From positions 120,870 through 184,869 of the forward strand of contig QANY01009402.1 of the NCBI GenBank assembly GCA_003255025.1: 64,000 bases of DNA, given 5' to 3'. The position numbers and the translations under genes are program-made. Origin of the DNA: Datisca glomerata. Taxonomy: Eukaryota > Streptophyta > Magnoliopsida > Cucurbitales > Datiscaceae. Numbering within the stretch: the stretch's first letter is position 1; each line of letters starts with the position of its first letter. This document shows, piece by piece, positions 11,231-24,944 of this stretch. The notes under the pieces were generated by a model. That model was not told where the DNA came from. It searched no databases and saw nothing but the letters and a program-made list of their open reading frames with translations.

Positions 11231-12884
11231 AATGATTCTGGCCTCTAGCCATCAAAAAAACGAATGATGACTTGGTCATCATTATAAGAGACAATAACAT
11301 TGAGGATGAGGTAACACCTTTGTTTCTTTGGCTTATCTCATGTTGTTCTTCATGTTTTACATGGTACGATAGTAACGGTAAAAGTTTGGGGACATGTCTC
11401 TTCTCTTGTAGTCAAAAGAATGACCCAATGTAAGCTATCATTTCTATCCTTGGTACAAATGGCTAACAATGAATCTAACTTGTTCGCGGGATAAGGGAAT
11501 GGGTGGTGGTTCATTTCTCTCTTCTATGCCTCCCTTACAATCTCCCCTTTTTGATTGTGCAACCGCTACCTGAGGAGGAAGTGTGACGAGGAGAAATCCC
11601 AAGAGCGATATGGTGATCATTTCTTTCTGATTGTCGTGGCTTATGCAGAGAACCACTTGTTCGTGTTCATGCCCTCACCAGATGAGCAAAGGTAATAATG
11701 ACCATGTTCTTCAGGTAGAACATGTAATCATCCAACATCCACCAATGCACATCTTTTTAAGAGGCCCGTCCTTACATTCCTCCTTGAAAATCTATGGCTT
11801 TCTCCTTGAATTTTTGAACATATGATACTAGCTCATCATTGTTTTTTCGCCTTTCAAGGTTCAAGATGCTAGTCTTTACCTCTATCACAAAGAACTATGC
11901 CAAAAACGTCAACACCATTTGCACCCACATCAAGATCGACTCAGGCACTAAGCTCGCATACCAGGTGTATGATCATTTTGTCAAGGACTTGGAAAACTCT
12001 CTCAAATGTATACACTCATCATAGCCATAGGGCCCCATGTTGTCAATGAAACGTATCACATGCTCTTTAGCACACCCATTTTTACCATTGTATTTTTAAA
12101 ACTTTGGCGTTGTATGGTCCATCGGGTAAGGTCTCAAGGATAGCTCAGTCGAATATGGTGGCTTGAAGTTGACAATGGACTCGTTTAGAGATGCTCTCAC
12201 CTTCTCTTATTGAAGCATCTTTTGAAGGGCTTTCTTGGGTAATTAAAGGAATACTCCCGATGTGGGTCCTATTTTTCTTTAAGGTAAGATAGGTCTGTGC
12301 TATTGCAATAGCCGAGCTAGTGATGAGAGTGACATTTTCTAAAGGTGAGGCATTAGTAATCGCGGTGGTTCTAGGAAAATCGCCACCTTTGAAAGGTGGA
12401 GGTGGTGGTAAACGCTAGTTTATGCAATGGTTTGAGCATTACCTTGAATATTTAGTTGAGCTTGGTTCTGGGAAAGTATTTATGGTTGAGCACCCTCAAC
12501 TTAAGATGGCTGAACAACCATAATGGAGGATGGTTGAACACCCATGACGGAGGTTGGTTGAGCACCCACAAAGGAGGTTGGTTGAGCACCCACTACGAAG
12601 AATGGTTGAGTGCATTCGCCCATGGGTGGTACTGATGTAGGTGGGTATTACGACAAAGAAACATTATTATATAAAGTTATAGTATCAATGATTCTCCTCA
12701 TTTTGGTGTTGGAAGCTTGGATCTTCTAAATGGCTTCAGCTTGTTCTTGCGCTTGCGTGGACGGAGCATATGATGGTGGTTCGCGATAGGTGTTCTCCTC
12801 CTATTGGCCGAATTCGTTATTGAGTAATAGTATGTGCCCCTCTGTCCGTTATAGAGCAACCTATCCTTTTCCATGTCCGGCCAT
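11231..12884 (-). pseudogene. Ty3/gypsy gag, family W copy 1, degenerate
   Basis: Read on the minus strand from an ATG at 12884, the peptide starts MAGHGK and meets stops early. A run of imperfect eleven-residue repeats of the type VGAQPTS follows at about 12620-12500. The conserved gag core (retrotransposon gag fold) lies at about 12070-11860, with recognisable text GPYGYDE, LREFSKSL and YTWYASL. Stops and shifts occur throughout. The section 11231-11640 is shared with the other W copies but I could not assign it. The primer-binding region and LTR lie to the right. No other pol domain was found in this copy. Confidence 0.8.
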
Positions 12885-12964
12885 GGTTTTTTTTTCTAAG
12901 AATCACAAAGAAAGAGAAGAAAACTTGCTATAAATATAAATCACTACCTAGTGGAGTAGCCAAA

Positions 12965-13488
12965 TGTAGATACAAAAATAGTGGGAATCTGTACAAGAGT
13001 TATCTAATCCCTAGTGAGTAATCGGAGTAATTCTTGAGAACATCGATGAGTGAAGGATGAGCACTTTGAACATGCAAGAGAGGTGACAAATGCTCTTTGT
13101 AGAAGGGATGGTGCTCTTTCTCTTTAGGGTTTTCTTATTGTTCAAATGAAGAGAAGACCTCCTTTTATTGATAGCATAAGGGGGACCACTGTAACTAAAC
13201 CCTTGAATAATTATGAGCTCACATATCCAAGCGTACCACCTCAACTAATCATGTTGAGGTGGAAAGGGGAAGATCACACATGTGCAAAAACCATGAACAC
13301 ACATGGGCCTCATAGAGTGGCCGCGATCCAGGAAGACTTCGAGGGAAAGCGCCAAGCTGATGGGGCTTAGGAGTGGCATCCACACAAACCGTCCTCTCAA
13401 AGGGAGCTCTTAAGACTAAACCCTTTTTCCAAGGTGGGAAGGTAGCATACCTTTAGTATTCAAAGTGATCATGTTAGAAATGGTATGC
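12965..13488 (-). repeat. Family W LTR, truncated (copy 1)
   Basis: On the minus strand the LTR ends TCTACA at 12965. It is followed by a primer-binding-like stretch (TTTGGCTACTCC here, TTTGGTGACTCC in other copies) and then gag. The LTR is cut at about 13488, where gypsy pol debris of unit C begins. Confidence 0.6.
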
Positions 13489-15383
13489 CCATGTTGATCA
13501 AATCTTGCTTCTGATTTCATTCCAAGTTACTATTTCCAATTATTTAAACCATGTCCTGAGTTTCCAAAAATGATAGTCCACATTATGCATATCAGCGACA
13601 TCCTCTCACTTTTTATATACGTTTTGACATTTACCATGTCTGTGTGACATCCTCTTATTCTCTGTATATGTTACGTTGTATGTCAGTATTGTCAAAAAAG
13701 TTATAATTCAAATATAGATATGATATTTGTAAATTTTTCGTAGATGACATATGTACTTTGTTGTATTCAAAATATTTTGAATGTTATCAGCATGAATACC
13801 TATTTTGTTGGTCATAACCGAGTGCTTGAACTTATCAATGGCTAGAAACAATTGATCATCTTTTTCATTGCCATAAGCCATCATCTTGTCAACTAATGGT
13901 AAATTTTGATGCTACTCTTGCCACTAGAATTTCAAGGATCTTTCTTCATATCGTTGTCTCGATTAAAACTTTTAACATAGATATCAGATGTACTCTATTT
14001 CAAAAGAAACATATGTGGAACAAAAAATTCTTTAGCATTTCAGTCATGATCATCTTCTAACAGTGCTTAAAAAGGGAGAATATTGTACTATTAGTTGTTT
14101 TTCTTTTCCGAGAAGTTTCTTTCATCAAATATGTGGTTGCATTCATTATGAGTACTTTCTTCCAAATCATGTCTTGAACTAACAAAAGAGGTTGAACACT
14201 CATTTCATACTCACCATCTTTAGTTCCTCTACCTCACATAACAATACTTCTACATGTCGATGCAACTACCCATGTTCACGGGTGTTCATCCTGTAATGTG
14301 GCATTTTGGTAACACCTCTCCTAGAACTAGGTCAATCTAATGCCTAATATCATGTAAGGGTGGCATTCCATCTGGAAACTGCTCGGGAAACACATCAACA
14401 AAATCGATAACTAATGGGGCTGCTACTTTAGGAATCAATGACTTTACATTCATCTATTTCCCTACTAGTACGTAAGTTATTCTCGACACCTCCATCTCTC
14501 CCACAAACTTGGCAAGTGAGGAAAAATTAGTACAATCTGTTGAAAGATATATTTTATCAGGCCTATTGGGTAGTAACAAAATTTGTACTTTTTGTAGAAT
14601 TGACTGTAAGTTTTTTCTTCATCCATCATGAATCACAACCCTATCATATTGTCAAGACCTCCCCAATAACAAATGACATGCATCCATTACCACAACATCA
14701 CCCCAATCTTTATCCTTATAATTAGACTCAGACTAAAAAGGAAATCAAAGCTCGAAGAGAAACCATTACCTCTCCTCTCTTTATTTAGCCATGCTAGCTT
14801 ATATCGGTCTAAAAAGCTTCGATCTCCCACTTTATCCCTAGTTTTTGCACTATGTTCTGACACAATATTTTCAAAACTCCACACAACAACAACAAATCTA
14901 GACTCCTTTTCGTGGATGGTACAAGTTGACTAGAATATATTATTTCGCAGTCAATGATCCTCATCAAAATTAGGTGCCAAATACGAACGTTGCACTACCT
15001 CAGTGTCATCCTCAACAAATTCTTCACTCAATGGCTCTTCACTTTAAAACTTTAGTTCATCACTGACCTCGATGTCAACTTTAACACCATCTTCATTGTC
15101 TCAAGACAATAAAGTTTTTCAAATTTTCTTACCATCAGCCTGCCTGCACTATATACCATTTCCTTTTGTTTGAAAAGGTTAAACTGTGGTAATTGAAAGT
15201 AGTGTATTGGATTTGTTGCAGCTACTCACCCCTTGGAGTGTAAAACTACTATTGTTGTTGCCATATGAAGCACTACTTACCTACATGTTGTCTGTTTCTC
15301 CACCTGTAAGGTATTCTGATGTGTTACAGAAACATTCATGGGATCGAATACGTTAATAGTATCTTGAGTTTGCATCTATAACA
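13489..15383 (-). pseudogene. Ty3/gypsy pol remnant, unit C (protease and linker)
   Basis: This region aligns with 39793-41466 and 51790-53699. On the minus strand, at 14800-15060, it keeps traces of the protease (text of the VVRRSYLAP and GSFENIVSE type, clearer in the other units). Downstream (about 14350-14460) is the linker that precedes RT in this family. The part at 13489-14200 carries no recognisable motif. It is more diverged from units A and B than those are from each other. A solo LTR begins at 15384. Confidence 0.65.
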
Positions 15384-15738
15384 TGTTGACCCTAGTTAAT
15401 GTGACAATTTTGATGATAATATATGGATTAATATTTTACTTAAGTGTGTATGTGCTAAATAATATGAAAATAATGTTGAAAATACTTAATCGTAAGTGTT
15501 TTTACAAAAAGAATAAAGGACAATAGAAACCGTAAATGGCGAGACATACGCAATATATTACGAATGGGACAAAGCATATCAAAAAAACTTTAAATGGTGC
15601 AAATCAGAGTTGGCTGAACTCATGAACCAAACCGTAGAAGATCGAATTAATAGAATTGTGTAAAGATGTCATGGCCTGGTTCACCCTCGGTTTGTTGTCT
15701 AAACCAGCTTAACTTTGGAGGACATTCTGGTGGAAACC
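15384..15738 (+). repeat. Solo LTR of unit C, left part
   Basis: Starts TGTTGACCCTAG, as do the complete copies at 53700 and 56226, and is preceded by TAACA (TAACC in the other units). It is interrupted at 15739 by a nested copia element and resumes at 24945. Confidence 0.75.
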
Positions 15739-17615
15739 TGCTGGGATCGTAGGTTTTTAAATTAACTAAAAAAAATTTTGAACTACGAACGGTTTGTGAG
15801 CGACATATGAAAAAAATATCAATTAACTTATTTAATCGAATTAAATAATTTAAAACCAAACAACGTGCGATTATGCATATACAATATTAAACGAGAAGAT
15901 AAGGTTAGAAACAATTTTTCACCAATATTTTGTATCAGAGAATTTCTGAATTGGCAAAATTCCTTCGAGCGTTCTTCATGTTCTTCAAGCTTCACGATCT
16001 AAATCACGCACTTGTACTCCAAGAACGATTTAAGAATTTTGTCCATCAACAACCACCCGTTAATTTCAGAATATATCTCACGTGAATTTTGTGTAAGAAT
16101 TTGAGTGTGGGTTCTCAAAACGATTGAAGGAAAAAATCGAATACTTTTGCTTCAATGCTCTATTTCAGCGGCAATCACGAGGGAGGGGAGAAAATTCTTT
16201 TTCTCTGTATCTAATATGAGATCTACATCTCTATCTCTCTATCTGCAATCAAACTACTATTAGATATTGATAAAATCTAATTTTTAATATTTACAAATAT
16301 ACCCATATATTTTAAATTTCCAAAAATTCACCCCTATATATTCAAATTGCCGAAAATCAGTATATCTCCACAGTGTTAGAATTGTATCAAAAAAATTCAA
16401 TCCAATTAATAGATTTAATTGATCATTATCAGTAAATTAATTAATTTCAATACAATTAATCATACTAAACCAATTAAGTGACATTATCCATCACATATAG
16501 GTGTAGCGAATATGCCTTGGCACCAAAATACATTTTGATTCAATTTACTTTGTTTCTCTACTCCTGTTCTCATGAGCTATTTTTAAGACCGAATCGACCC
16601 ACATGAACAAAGTTAAGGATTCAAATACCCGGAGAATTGATCTTCATAAATTTTTGACATATTTAATCCTGACATCGTACGACTTCACTATATGTTCGAT
16701 GTCGAATCAATTCTTGATTCATGTGTGCTACATTTCCTGTTGGTGTAATAAATAAACCATTTTTATTTTCATGGTCAACAGAATATTTTAACATAATACC
16801 CATCGTGAATACCTGTAACAAGAGTGGAATATGAAATTACTATTTTACCCTTCTTGTTATTATTTTTTTAACTCCTTTATTGACTGTGAATTAGAAAGAC
16901 ATAATAAAGAATTTTCTCATACAATTTCAAGTCTTAATCAATGACTCAATTCATTGAATACCTGGTCAGGTTAATTTAATCAATAAAGCATAAGGTAATA
17001 TTGTTGCTTTCACAATCTAACCACGAATTTTCATACCTGTGAATCACGTAACTCCAACTTAATTGAATTACAATCCCGTCACCCAAGATATTGCCCGCCA
17101 ATTCAAACTCACTCATTTGACATATCAAATATTGCAACTAACTAAGTCAAGCTACGAATTCATCTCAAGATTAAGGTAATTATGAAAATACCCTTAAGGT
17201 GTAACAATTAGATTTAGAGCTAGATAAACGGTTTTGGGCTCTAAACTAATTTATTACCGGCCTAGTCAATATGTCCATAACATGTCTAGGTTAACCGTTT
17301 GAGTCTCTACTCCCACGCCCCAAGACTGGCATACATTGGTTCAACCTACAGGCTTAGTTGAATTTGATTGTCCAGTCGATCCTAAGACTGCGAATATCAT
17401 TCTGAACTTTCTTAGAAGAGTTCATCTGGAGATGCCTCTGTTTTCACTATTTGTTCATTAATGAAAGTTTCAGGACTTGAGTAATTTAAAAACATGATTT
17501 AATTTAAAATAAAACTTTCAATTTATTCATAAAAATTCAATAGTACTAATGTTTGAGAAATAACTAAATATAAATAAATGGTTATTACACACTACATTAT
17601 TGACATATTCCAACA
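15739..17615 (-). repeat. 3' LTR of the copia element
   Basis: The 1877-bp LTR pairs with 23315-24944. On the minus strand it starts TGTTGGAATATG. It retains a block at about 17031-17370 that is missing from the other LTR. Confidence 0.88.
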
Positions 17616-20600
17616 ATCTTCCACTTGAACTAAAGTAGGCGTGTACAATCTCTTATTCCCAAGCCTTCCAGATGACCATAAAAAACTTTACTGCTTAAAG
17701 TCTTCATGAATAGATATGCCAGGTTGTTGACCATCCAAATATGCGTAACCACAACGTCTCCATGCTAAACAATTTCTCTAATCATGTGACATTTTACATT
17801 CTATGTGTTTAGATCTCTTATAGCTTCTAAGCTCCTTAAAATTCACTACAGCCCCACTATTATCACAATAAAGTGTCATTGGCTTGTTAGCGTCTAGAAC
17901 AACTTCCAGAGTCTTCAAGAACTACCTAAGTCATACAACCTCCTTTGCAACTTCAGAAGCTACCACATATTAAGCTTCCATGGTAGAATCAGTAATGCAA
18001 GATTTCTTTATACTTCTCCATATAAATGCTCCACCGTTCAGGATGAACATCGATCCTGAAGTGGTTAGATTGGAAACCTAGAAGCCATAAGAATCAGTAT
18101 ACCCATCATATTTAAGTCACTACCTGAATACACAAGCATGTAATTTCTTGTTCTCCTAAGATACTTAAAGATATGTTTGACGCCATTCCAATGCTCAATT
18201 CCAGGATTAAATTAGAAACGACTCACCACGCTCATAACATAGCAAATGTGTGGCCTAATGAAAAGCATCACATACATGAGACTTCCTACTGCTGAAGCAT
18301 ATGGAATCTTTCTCATATTTTCCTCTTCTTGAGGACTCTTGGGAGATTGCTCCTTGGAGAAGCTAACTCCAAGTCTAAAAAGGAAGAAATCTTATCTTGG
18401 AGTTTTACATATTGAAGCGGTCTAACACCTTATCAATATAAGATGCTTGAGACAATGCCAATTATCTGTTCTTCCTATCTCAAAAGATCTAAATACCTAA
18501 GACAAATATAGCTTCTTCAAGATCCTTCTTATCAAATTGCTTTGTAAGTAAAATCTTGACATCATATAATTTTCCTACATCATTCCCAATGAGTAGAATA
18601 TCATCTACGTACAAGATAAGCAAAACCACCTCCCCTTCATTTATCAGCTTACACATAGGGCTCGTCCACTGACTATTCAAAATCATAGTTCTTAACAGTT
18701 TCATTGAATATAATATTCCACGACTATGATGCTTGCTAAAGTCCATAAATGGACTTCTGCAGTTCGCAAACTTTGCACTCTTGGTATTTCTCCATGAACC
18801 CATCTAGTTGAGCCATATATATACGTTCATCAAGATTTCCATTCAGAAAAGCAGTCTTGACGTCCATTTGTCATATTTCATAATCAAGGGTAGCAGCAAT
18901 GGAAAAAAGAATTTTGATGGATTTAAGCATGGCCACCGGTGAGAAGGTATCTTCATAGTCTTTTCCTTTCGTTTGGGTGTAGCCCTTGTGTACTAGCATA
19001 GCTTTGAATGTGTCTACATTCACATCCGAACCTCTTTTCTTCTTATAGATCCATTTTCATCATACGGGTTTTACTCCTTCAGGAGGATCTGCAAGCTTCC
19101 AGACTCCGTTCGAGTACATTGAATGTATCTCAACGTTCATGACTTCTTGCCATAAGGTTACTTCAGGACTAGCCATGGCCTCTAAGTAGGAGACAGGTTC
19201 ATTAAGGTCCTTATTTGAGACAACTGTCAAAGCTTCTCCATCCCAGGTTGTCTCATAACCCTCCCACTAAGTCATGGTTATATAGGCTCTAGCTCCAGTC
19301 GCGGTTCTTCCATTATTGAATAAGAAACAATTTCAGATTGGGGAGTCTGTGTCCTCCCACTCAATAATTTCTCTAGAACAACTGTGCTTCTTGGCTGTAC
19401 ATTTTTAATGTAATCTTCTTCAAGAAAATGAGCATTCGTGCTAACGAAAGTTTTCTGGTCAGTCGTACTATAGAAGATGTATCACTTTGTTCCTTTAGGA
19501 TATCCTACGAACATGCATAATTCTGAAAGGTTTTAGAACATGTGTTAGGCACCCCATATTTTAAAATGGTTAATAGACAACTTTTGTCCATACCATATTT
19601 CATATGGTGTACCTGGCACAGTCTTCGACAGAACTTGGTTCAGAATATATGACTTTCTTTTCAATGCATATCTCCAAAAGAAATCTGAGAAGGATGAATA
19701 ACTCATCATGGATCTAACCATATCCATCAGAATTTGATTTCTTCTCTCTAACACACCATTTTGTTGTGGCGTACCAGGTGTTGTAAGTTAAGAAAGAATA
19801 TCTTCTTCCTTAAGAAAGTATTCGCACTCTCCTAACAAGTACTCTTCACCACGATCGAATCGTAGTGTTTTGATTTGTTTTTCTAATTGCTTTTCAACCA
19901 AGGCCTTATACTATTTGAAATTTTCAAATATTTCAGACTTTTGACGCATTAGATAAACATGAACAAAACGTGACTAGTCATCGGTGAAGGTTACGAAGTA
20001 TTCATAACCTCTTCTTGGTTAGATATTCAATAGCCCACATATATCACTATGTATGAGTTCAAGGCATTGAGCGACTGCTTCACCTTTTACTGGAAAAGGT
20101 CTCTTGGTCATTTTGCATTTAATATAGGGTTCGCATTTGGGTAGTGATCCCACACTTAAAGTATGCAAAGGACCATCCTTCTCAAGTCTTTTAATCCTGT
20201 CCAGATTAATATGCCCAAGGCGTAAGTGCCAAATAGGTTAGATCGGTTAGGTCATACTTCAACCTTTTACTATCCCTTTATGAATCATTATTCACTTCAA
20301 TATCACATATCATTAGAACTATTAGTTTTACGAGAAACAATTTATTAAATATGCGCACAACAGTAATTATGCATTCATTTCTAAAAATACACATATATTT
20401 ATCAATGAATTTAAGATCAAATCCTTGTCCAATTGATGCATCAATAGAAATATGATTCTTCCTAAAAACTTTGATATAATAAACACCATATAAAATAATA
20501 AAATGTTTTTCAAAACATAATTTAATAGTTCCCCCAGATACAGTCGATACTAGTGCTTTACTAACCTAGTGGAAGTTATACTCGCCGTTGTTAAGCCTTC

Positions 20601-20720
20601 TGACTTCCCTGAACCACTGTAGGCCTCAGTTAGTAGCTGTAGATTCTACAATCTAAGATAAAGTAGAGTCAGCTACATAACAGGCCTCAGTTACCATTAC
20701 TATACCTTTAGATCTCAACC
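17616..20720 (-). pseudogene. Copia pol: protease, integrase, RT, RNase H, degenerate
   Basis: In minus-strand order, the protease active site near 20640 reads IVESTATN where the family has a D-S-G triad, so it is dead. The integrase carries HSDIC near 20060, a damaged second block (FDRGEEY near 19835) and NGVLERRN near 19750. The open stretch 19754-19545 continues the integrase (MLERRNQILMDMVRSMMSYS). RT is best seen at 18803-18489, with an intact YVDDILLIGND box near 18600. The RNase H region extends to about 17640. Many stops interrupt the reading. Confidence 0.9.
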
Positions 20721-20729
20721 CTTTGAGAT

Positions 20730-21400
20730 AAACTAGGTAGTTACGTTTCCAATGACCAGCAGCTCCACAATATTGGCACTTGTCTTTCAACTTGTCTACT
20801 TTCGGCTTCTTCTTTGGCACTTTCCTTGGACCTCTTCTCTATTTTTTCTTAGAGCCAGAGGTGGAAGGCTTTCTTTCACTAAAGTTACGCTCTCTAGACG
20901 TCCTCTTTCGCTTCAGAAACAGAGTCTCAGCAGCTTGCATCTCCTTTATGAGCTCAGGAAGTGAGTACTTCAACTTATTCATCGAATAATTAAGCTTGAA
21001 GTTTTCAAAGGTACTGGGCAAAGTCTCTAGGATCATATCGACCTGAGTCTCACCATCAACCTCAGCACCAATGATCTCCATCTTTAGATAACTTATGATC
21101 AACATCATAATTCTCTGACAGGGGTTCAAGGCAACATCATGCAGTTCATGAAGTTGCTTACAACTTCTGTCTAGGTTGATGACCTTGATCTCTGAATATT
21201 TCAGTGATGTTCAACATCATATCATCGACTGTCTTAAAATTCTGATACTGTTGTTGCAACACATTGCTCATAGATGTCAAGATGTAACATTTGACGATCT
21301 CATCAGAACGTAACCAAGAAGAATAAACATTTTTCTCCTCTTGAGTCGATTCAGCAATAGGCTCAAGGGAACAAAGGGTAGTGAGCACAGAATTTTGTTT
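20730..21400 (-). pseudogene. Copia gag, degenerate
   Basis: Two open stretches, 21388-21158 and 21129-20839, carry the typical copia gag (UBN2-type) text: LRSDEIVKCYILTSM and GAEVDGETQVDMILETLPS. A zinc knuckle follows near 20750-20795. It reads CQYCGAAGHWKR with the last cysteine replaced by tyrosine, so the zinc site is incomplete. A frameshift separates the two halves. Confidence 0.88.
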
Positions 21401-23300
21401 TTTTTACCGTCAGCACGATATCATGATTCATTTCTAATCAACATAATTTTCACCAGTAAATTTTTTCGCGTTAAGAATAATTGAGAGAGTGGATAGTGAC
21501 ATGATTACTAAAAAGAATAAATAAAGCAGTGTAAATAAATGATCAATCGTTTAAGAAAGTATGATGCATGATGCAACTACTTAAACATTTAAAAATCCAT
21601 TAAAAAATATTTCATCCATGATGTTACGATGAAATGATAGCTTGTCTCATCAAGGGATGAAGTCCAAACTATCTCCTATTGCATCAAGACTCTTCTCGTT
21701 TGGTTAATGCTCAAATGTCTTCACATCTAGCTTAACCACCAATGGTTTTTTGGTCACCTTGGCCCCATTGACTAGCCTCTAAGTGGGGATTCCAATGTGA
21801 TTCAGTCTAAGTGTTTAACCAACGCATCGACTCTTAAAAGTTACTATGGACTAGCAGTCCGTTTATGAGACGACCCTATCCCACCACGTCTTTTAAAATT
21901 CTTAGCTTCTCAAACAACTCGATAACTCAAAGCGCACGACTCCAAAGTTTCTCCCATTGAAGAGATGGCCGCTATGGGCGGTTCTAAACCATTTATCGTA
22001 GCACGATCAAGTTCGCATTGAAGACTTTGGGAACGTTTCAACGTAAACCACCCTCCCACTTAAGTTTTGAAAATTTTGGATTTTTGGTTATTTTTCAAAA
22101 CATAAATTTTATGAATTTGAAAAACGTGATGAAATTTATAAATCCTTTATCTAATTTTAAATCCCAATTTAAAATTATAACCATTATAAATTTCACATTG
22201 CAATAACATTATAACAATTATAAATTAATCTACAATGATGCATGTACATGCTACATGACAATTTGATATTGGCATATCTCTATTAACCTCCCTATTGGCT
22301 CATTTTTAATTACAACCCAAAACAATAATAAATAAATTACAAATTTGTTTATAAACTAATCTTCATAGCATCTATAATCTTCTCATTCTTCTCCATGTTG
22401 TCCCACAACTTTTGTAACTCTTTATAAAAATCCATTCCCATTTTAAAATTCAAATTTACAATTTAAAATTCAATTTTAAAATTTCAAAATTTAAACTAAA
22501 AATTCAAATTTTAAATTTCAAATTTCAAAATTCAAATTTTAATTAAAACTCTTTAATTAAGGAAAACTATTTTCCTAATTAAATAATCTCATTAATTATC
22601 CCATTTTTCTTCTTTTTAAAGATAAAAAGATAATATTGATAATTATCTTTTGAAATCAAAATTCAAAAGTTAAAAAGATAAAATAGGTAATTATCTTTAA
22701 ATTCAAAATTATCTTTTATTCGTTTAAAATTTTAAATTTAGAAGATAAAAAGGGATAAGGGTTATCGCGAAACATCACAAGGTTTCCTAAACTCAAATTG
22801 TTTCGCCTAGGGTTTCACAAACTCTAGTCACCATGCAGGGCATGGTAGCGGACAGCGGCGGTGATGGCGCCGGAACAGTATCGCGGCTGCCAGAACAGTA
22901 ACTCTGGCGTGAACAATGATTCTGTCATGAACATAAATTTCAGCATGAACAGTATTTTGTGTGAACAATATTTTGTGTGAACAGTAATTTAGCGTGAGCA
23001 GTACTCCGGCAATGGTTTCGAGTGGTTTTTGGCGACGGTTTTGAGGCGACGATGATTTTACATCAAATTTATAAAAAAAAGCTTTTGCAACAAAATAAAT
23101 TACATAAAATATTATGCTTCAAATTTAGCATACATCAGTTCTAAATTGAAATAAAAATGCCTAGAGCCAATAGTTAGGGATTCAATCGGATAACACATTC
23201 AAAATAATTTTGAATCTACCATACAAAATCATATGTCAATATCCATAAAATTCACGATACGTTCATTTCAAATATCTATATTCATAATCAAGAAGCTATA
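21401..23300 (-). other. Untranslated leader of the copia element, low complexity in part
   Basis: No coding text. Bases 22440-22760 are extremely AT-rich, alternating AAATTT words that can form many hairpins. Bases 22880-23010 hold four to five loose copies of a phrase built on GTGAACAGTA. Bases 21640-22000 are ordinary unique-looking leader. The region lies between gag and the primer-binding site. Confidence 0.6.
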
Positions 23301-23312
23301 GCACTGATACCA
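23301..23312 (-). promoter_or_regulatory. Primer-binding site of the copia element
   Basis: On the minus strand it reads TGGTATCAGTGC, one base off the initiator-tRNA site TGGTATCAGAGC. It lies two bases inside the 5' LTR end. Confidence 0.85.
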
Positions 23313-23314
23313 AT

Positions 23315-24944
23315 TGCATGGATCAGTAGGTTTTCAAATTAATAAAAAGAAGTTTGAATCATGAACGGTTCGTTGGCGGAATATTAAAATAATAATTAAC
23401 TTATTTAATAAAATTAAATAATTTAAAACAAAATAACATATAATTATGCATATATGATATTAAACGAGAAGATAAGGCTAGAAACAATTTTTCACCTATA
23501 GTTTGTATCGGAGAATATCTGAATTAGAGGAATTCCTTCTAGCGTTTTTCATGTTCTTCAAGTTTCGGGATCCTAATCATGCACTTGAACTCCAAGAACG
23601 ATTTTCAAATTTCATCCACCAACTACCACCCGTTAATTTCAGAAACATATCTCGCGAGAATTTTGTGCAGAAATTTGTGTTTGGACTCTCAAAACGATTG
23701 AAGGAAAAAATCGAATATATTTCCTTCAATGCTCTATTTCGGCTGCAATCACTAGGGAGGGGAGAAAACTATCTTTCTTTGTATCTGATATGAGATATAT
23801 ATCTCTATCTCTCTATCTGCAATCAAATTGCTATTAGAAATTTATAAAATCAAATTTTTGATATTTACAAATATACTCATATATTTTAAAATTCCAAAAA
23901 TTCACCCTCGTATATTCAAATTTCCAAAAATCAGTATATCTCTACAGAGTTAGAGTTGTATCAAAATTTATCAATCCAATTGATAAATTTAATTGATCAT
24001 TATCAATTAATTAATTTATTTTTATTTACTAATTATCTAATAATTAAAAAAATAATAAATTAGTTAATTCCAATATAATTCATCCCACTTAACTAATTAA
24101 GTGATATCACCCATCAAATATAAGTGTAGGAAATATGTCTTGGCACCAAAACACATTTTGATGCAATTTATTTTATTTATCTATTTTTGTTCTCATGAGC
24201 TATTTCTGAGACCGGATGGATCCACATGAACAGAGATTAGGATTCAAATACCCAGTGAATTTATCTCCATTAATTCCCAACCTGTTTAATCATGACATCG
24301 TACGACTCCACTATAGGTTCGATGTCAAACCAACTCTCGATTTATACGCGCTACATTTTCTGTCGGTGTAAATATACCATTTTTATTTTCACGGTCCATA
24401 TAATATCTTAACATAATATCCATCATGAATATCAGTTATAAGAGCGGAGTATAAAATTATCATTTTACCCCTCTTGTTATTATTTCCTTAACTCTTTTAT
24501 TGACTGTGAATAGAAAAGACATAATAGTGAATTGTCACGTACAATTCACAAGTCAAAATCAATAACTCAATTCGTTGAATACCTGGTCAGGTTAATTTAT
24601 TCACACACCCATCAACAAAGTATAAGGTGATATTGTTGTTTTCGCCATCCAACCATGAATTCTCATGCCCCATGATATTGTCGTAATCGGATTTGATTTC
24701 TTTGTCAATCCTAAGACTGTGAATATCGTTCTGAACTTTCTCTGAAGAGTTCGTCTGGAGACGCCTATGTCTTCACTCTTCGTTCAATGATAAAATTTCA
24801 GGATTTGAGTAATTTATAAACACACTTTAATTTTAAAATAAAACTTTCAATTTATTCATAAAAATTCAATAATACTAATGTCTGAGAAATAATTAAATAT
24901 AAATAAATAGTTATTTCACGCTACTTGATGAACATAGTCCAACA
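23315..24944 (-). repeat. 5' LTR of the copia element
   Basis: The 1630-bp LTR has minus-strand ends TGTTGG and CATGCA. It is shorter than its partner mainly through one internal deletion at about 24660. Confidence 0.88.

Larger units (their letters stand above)
15739..24944 (-). mobile_element. Full-length Ty1/copia retrotransposon, nested in a solo LTR
   Basis: A complete but dead 9.2 kb minus-strand element, with two LTRs, primer-binding site, gag, protease, integrase, RT and a purine-rich tract beside the 3' LTR (minus strand AGTGGAAGAT directly before TGTTGG). The flanking five bases are AAACC on the left and AAACT on the right, a one-mismatch target duplication. The paralogous uninterrupted site is visible at about 54083-54110 and 56603-56640, where the words flanking this element lie side by side. 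The two LTRs differ at many positions and one has a deletion of roughly 330 bases, so the insertion is not recent. Confidence 0.92.

Noticed and set aside
22018..22206. Open frame of 62 codons in the copia leader
   Set aside because: It lies in the non-coding leader on the opposite strand to the element, with no homology.
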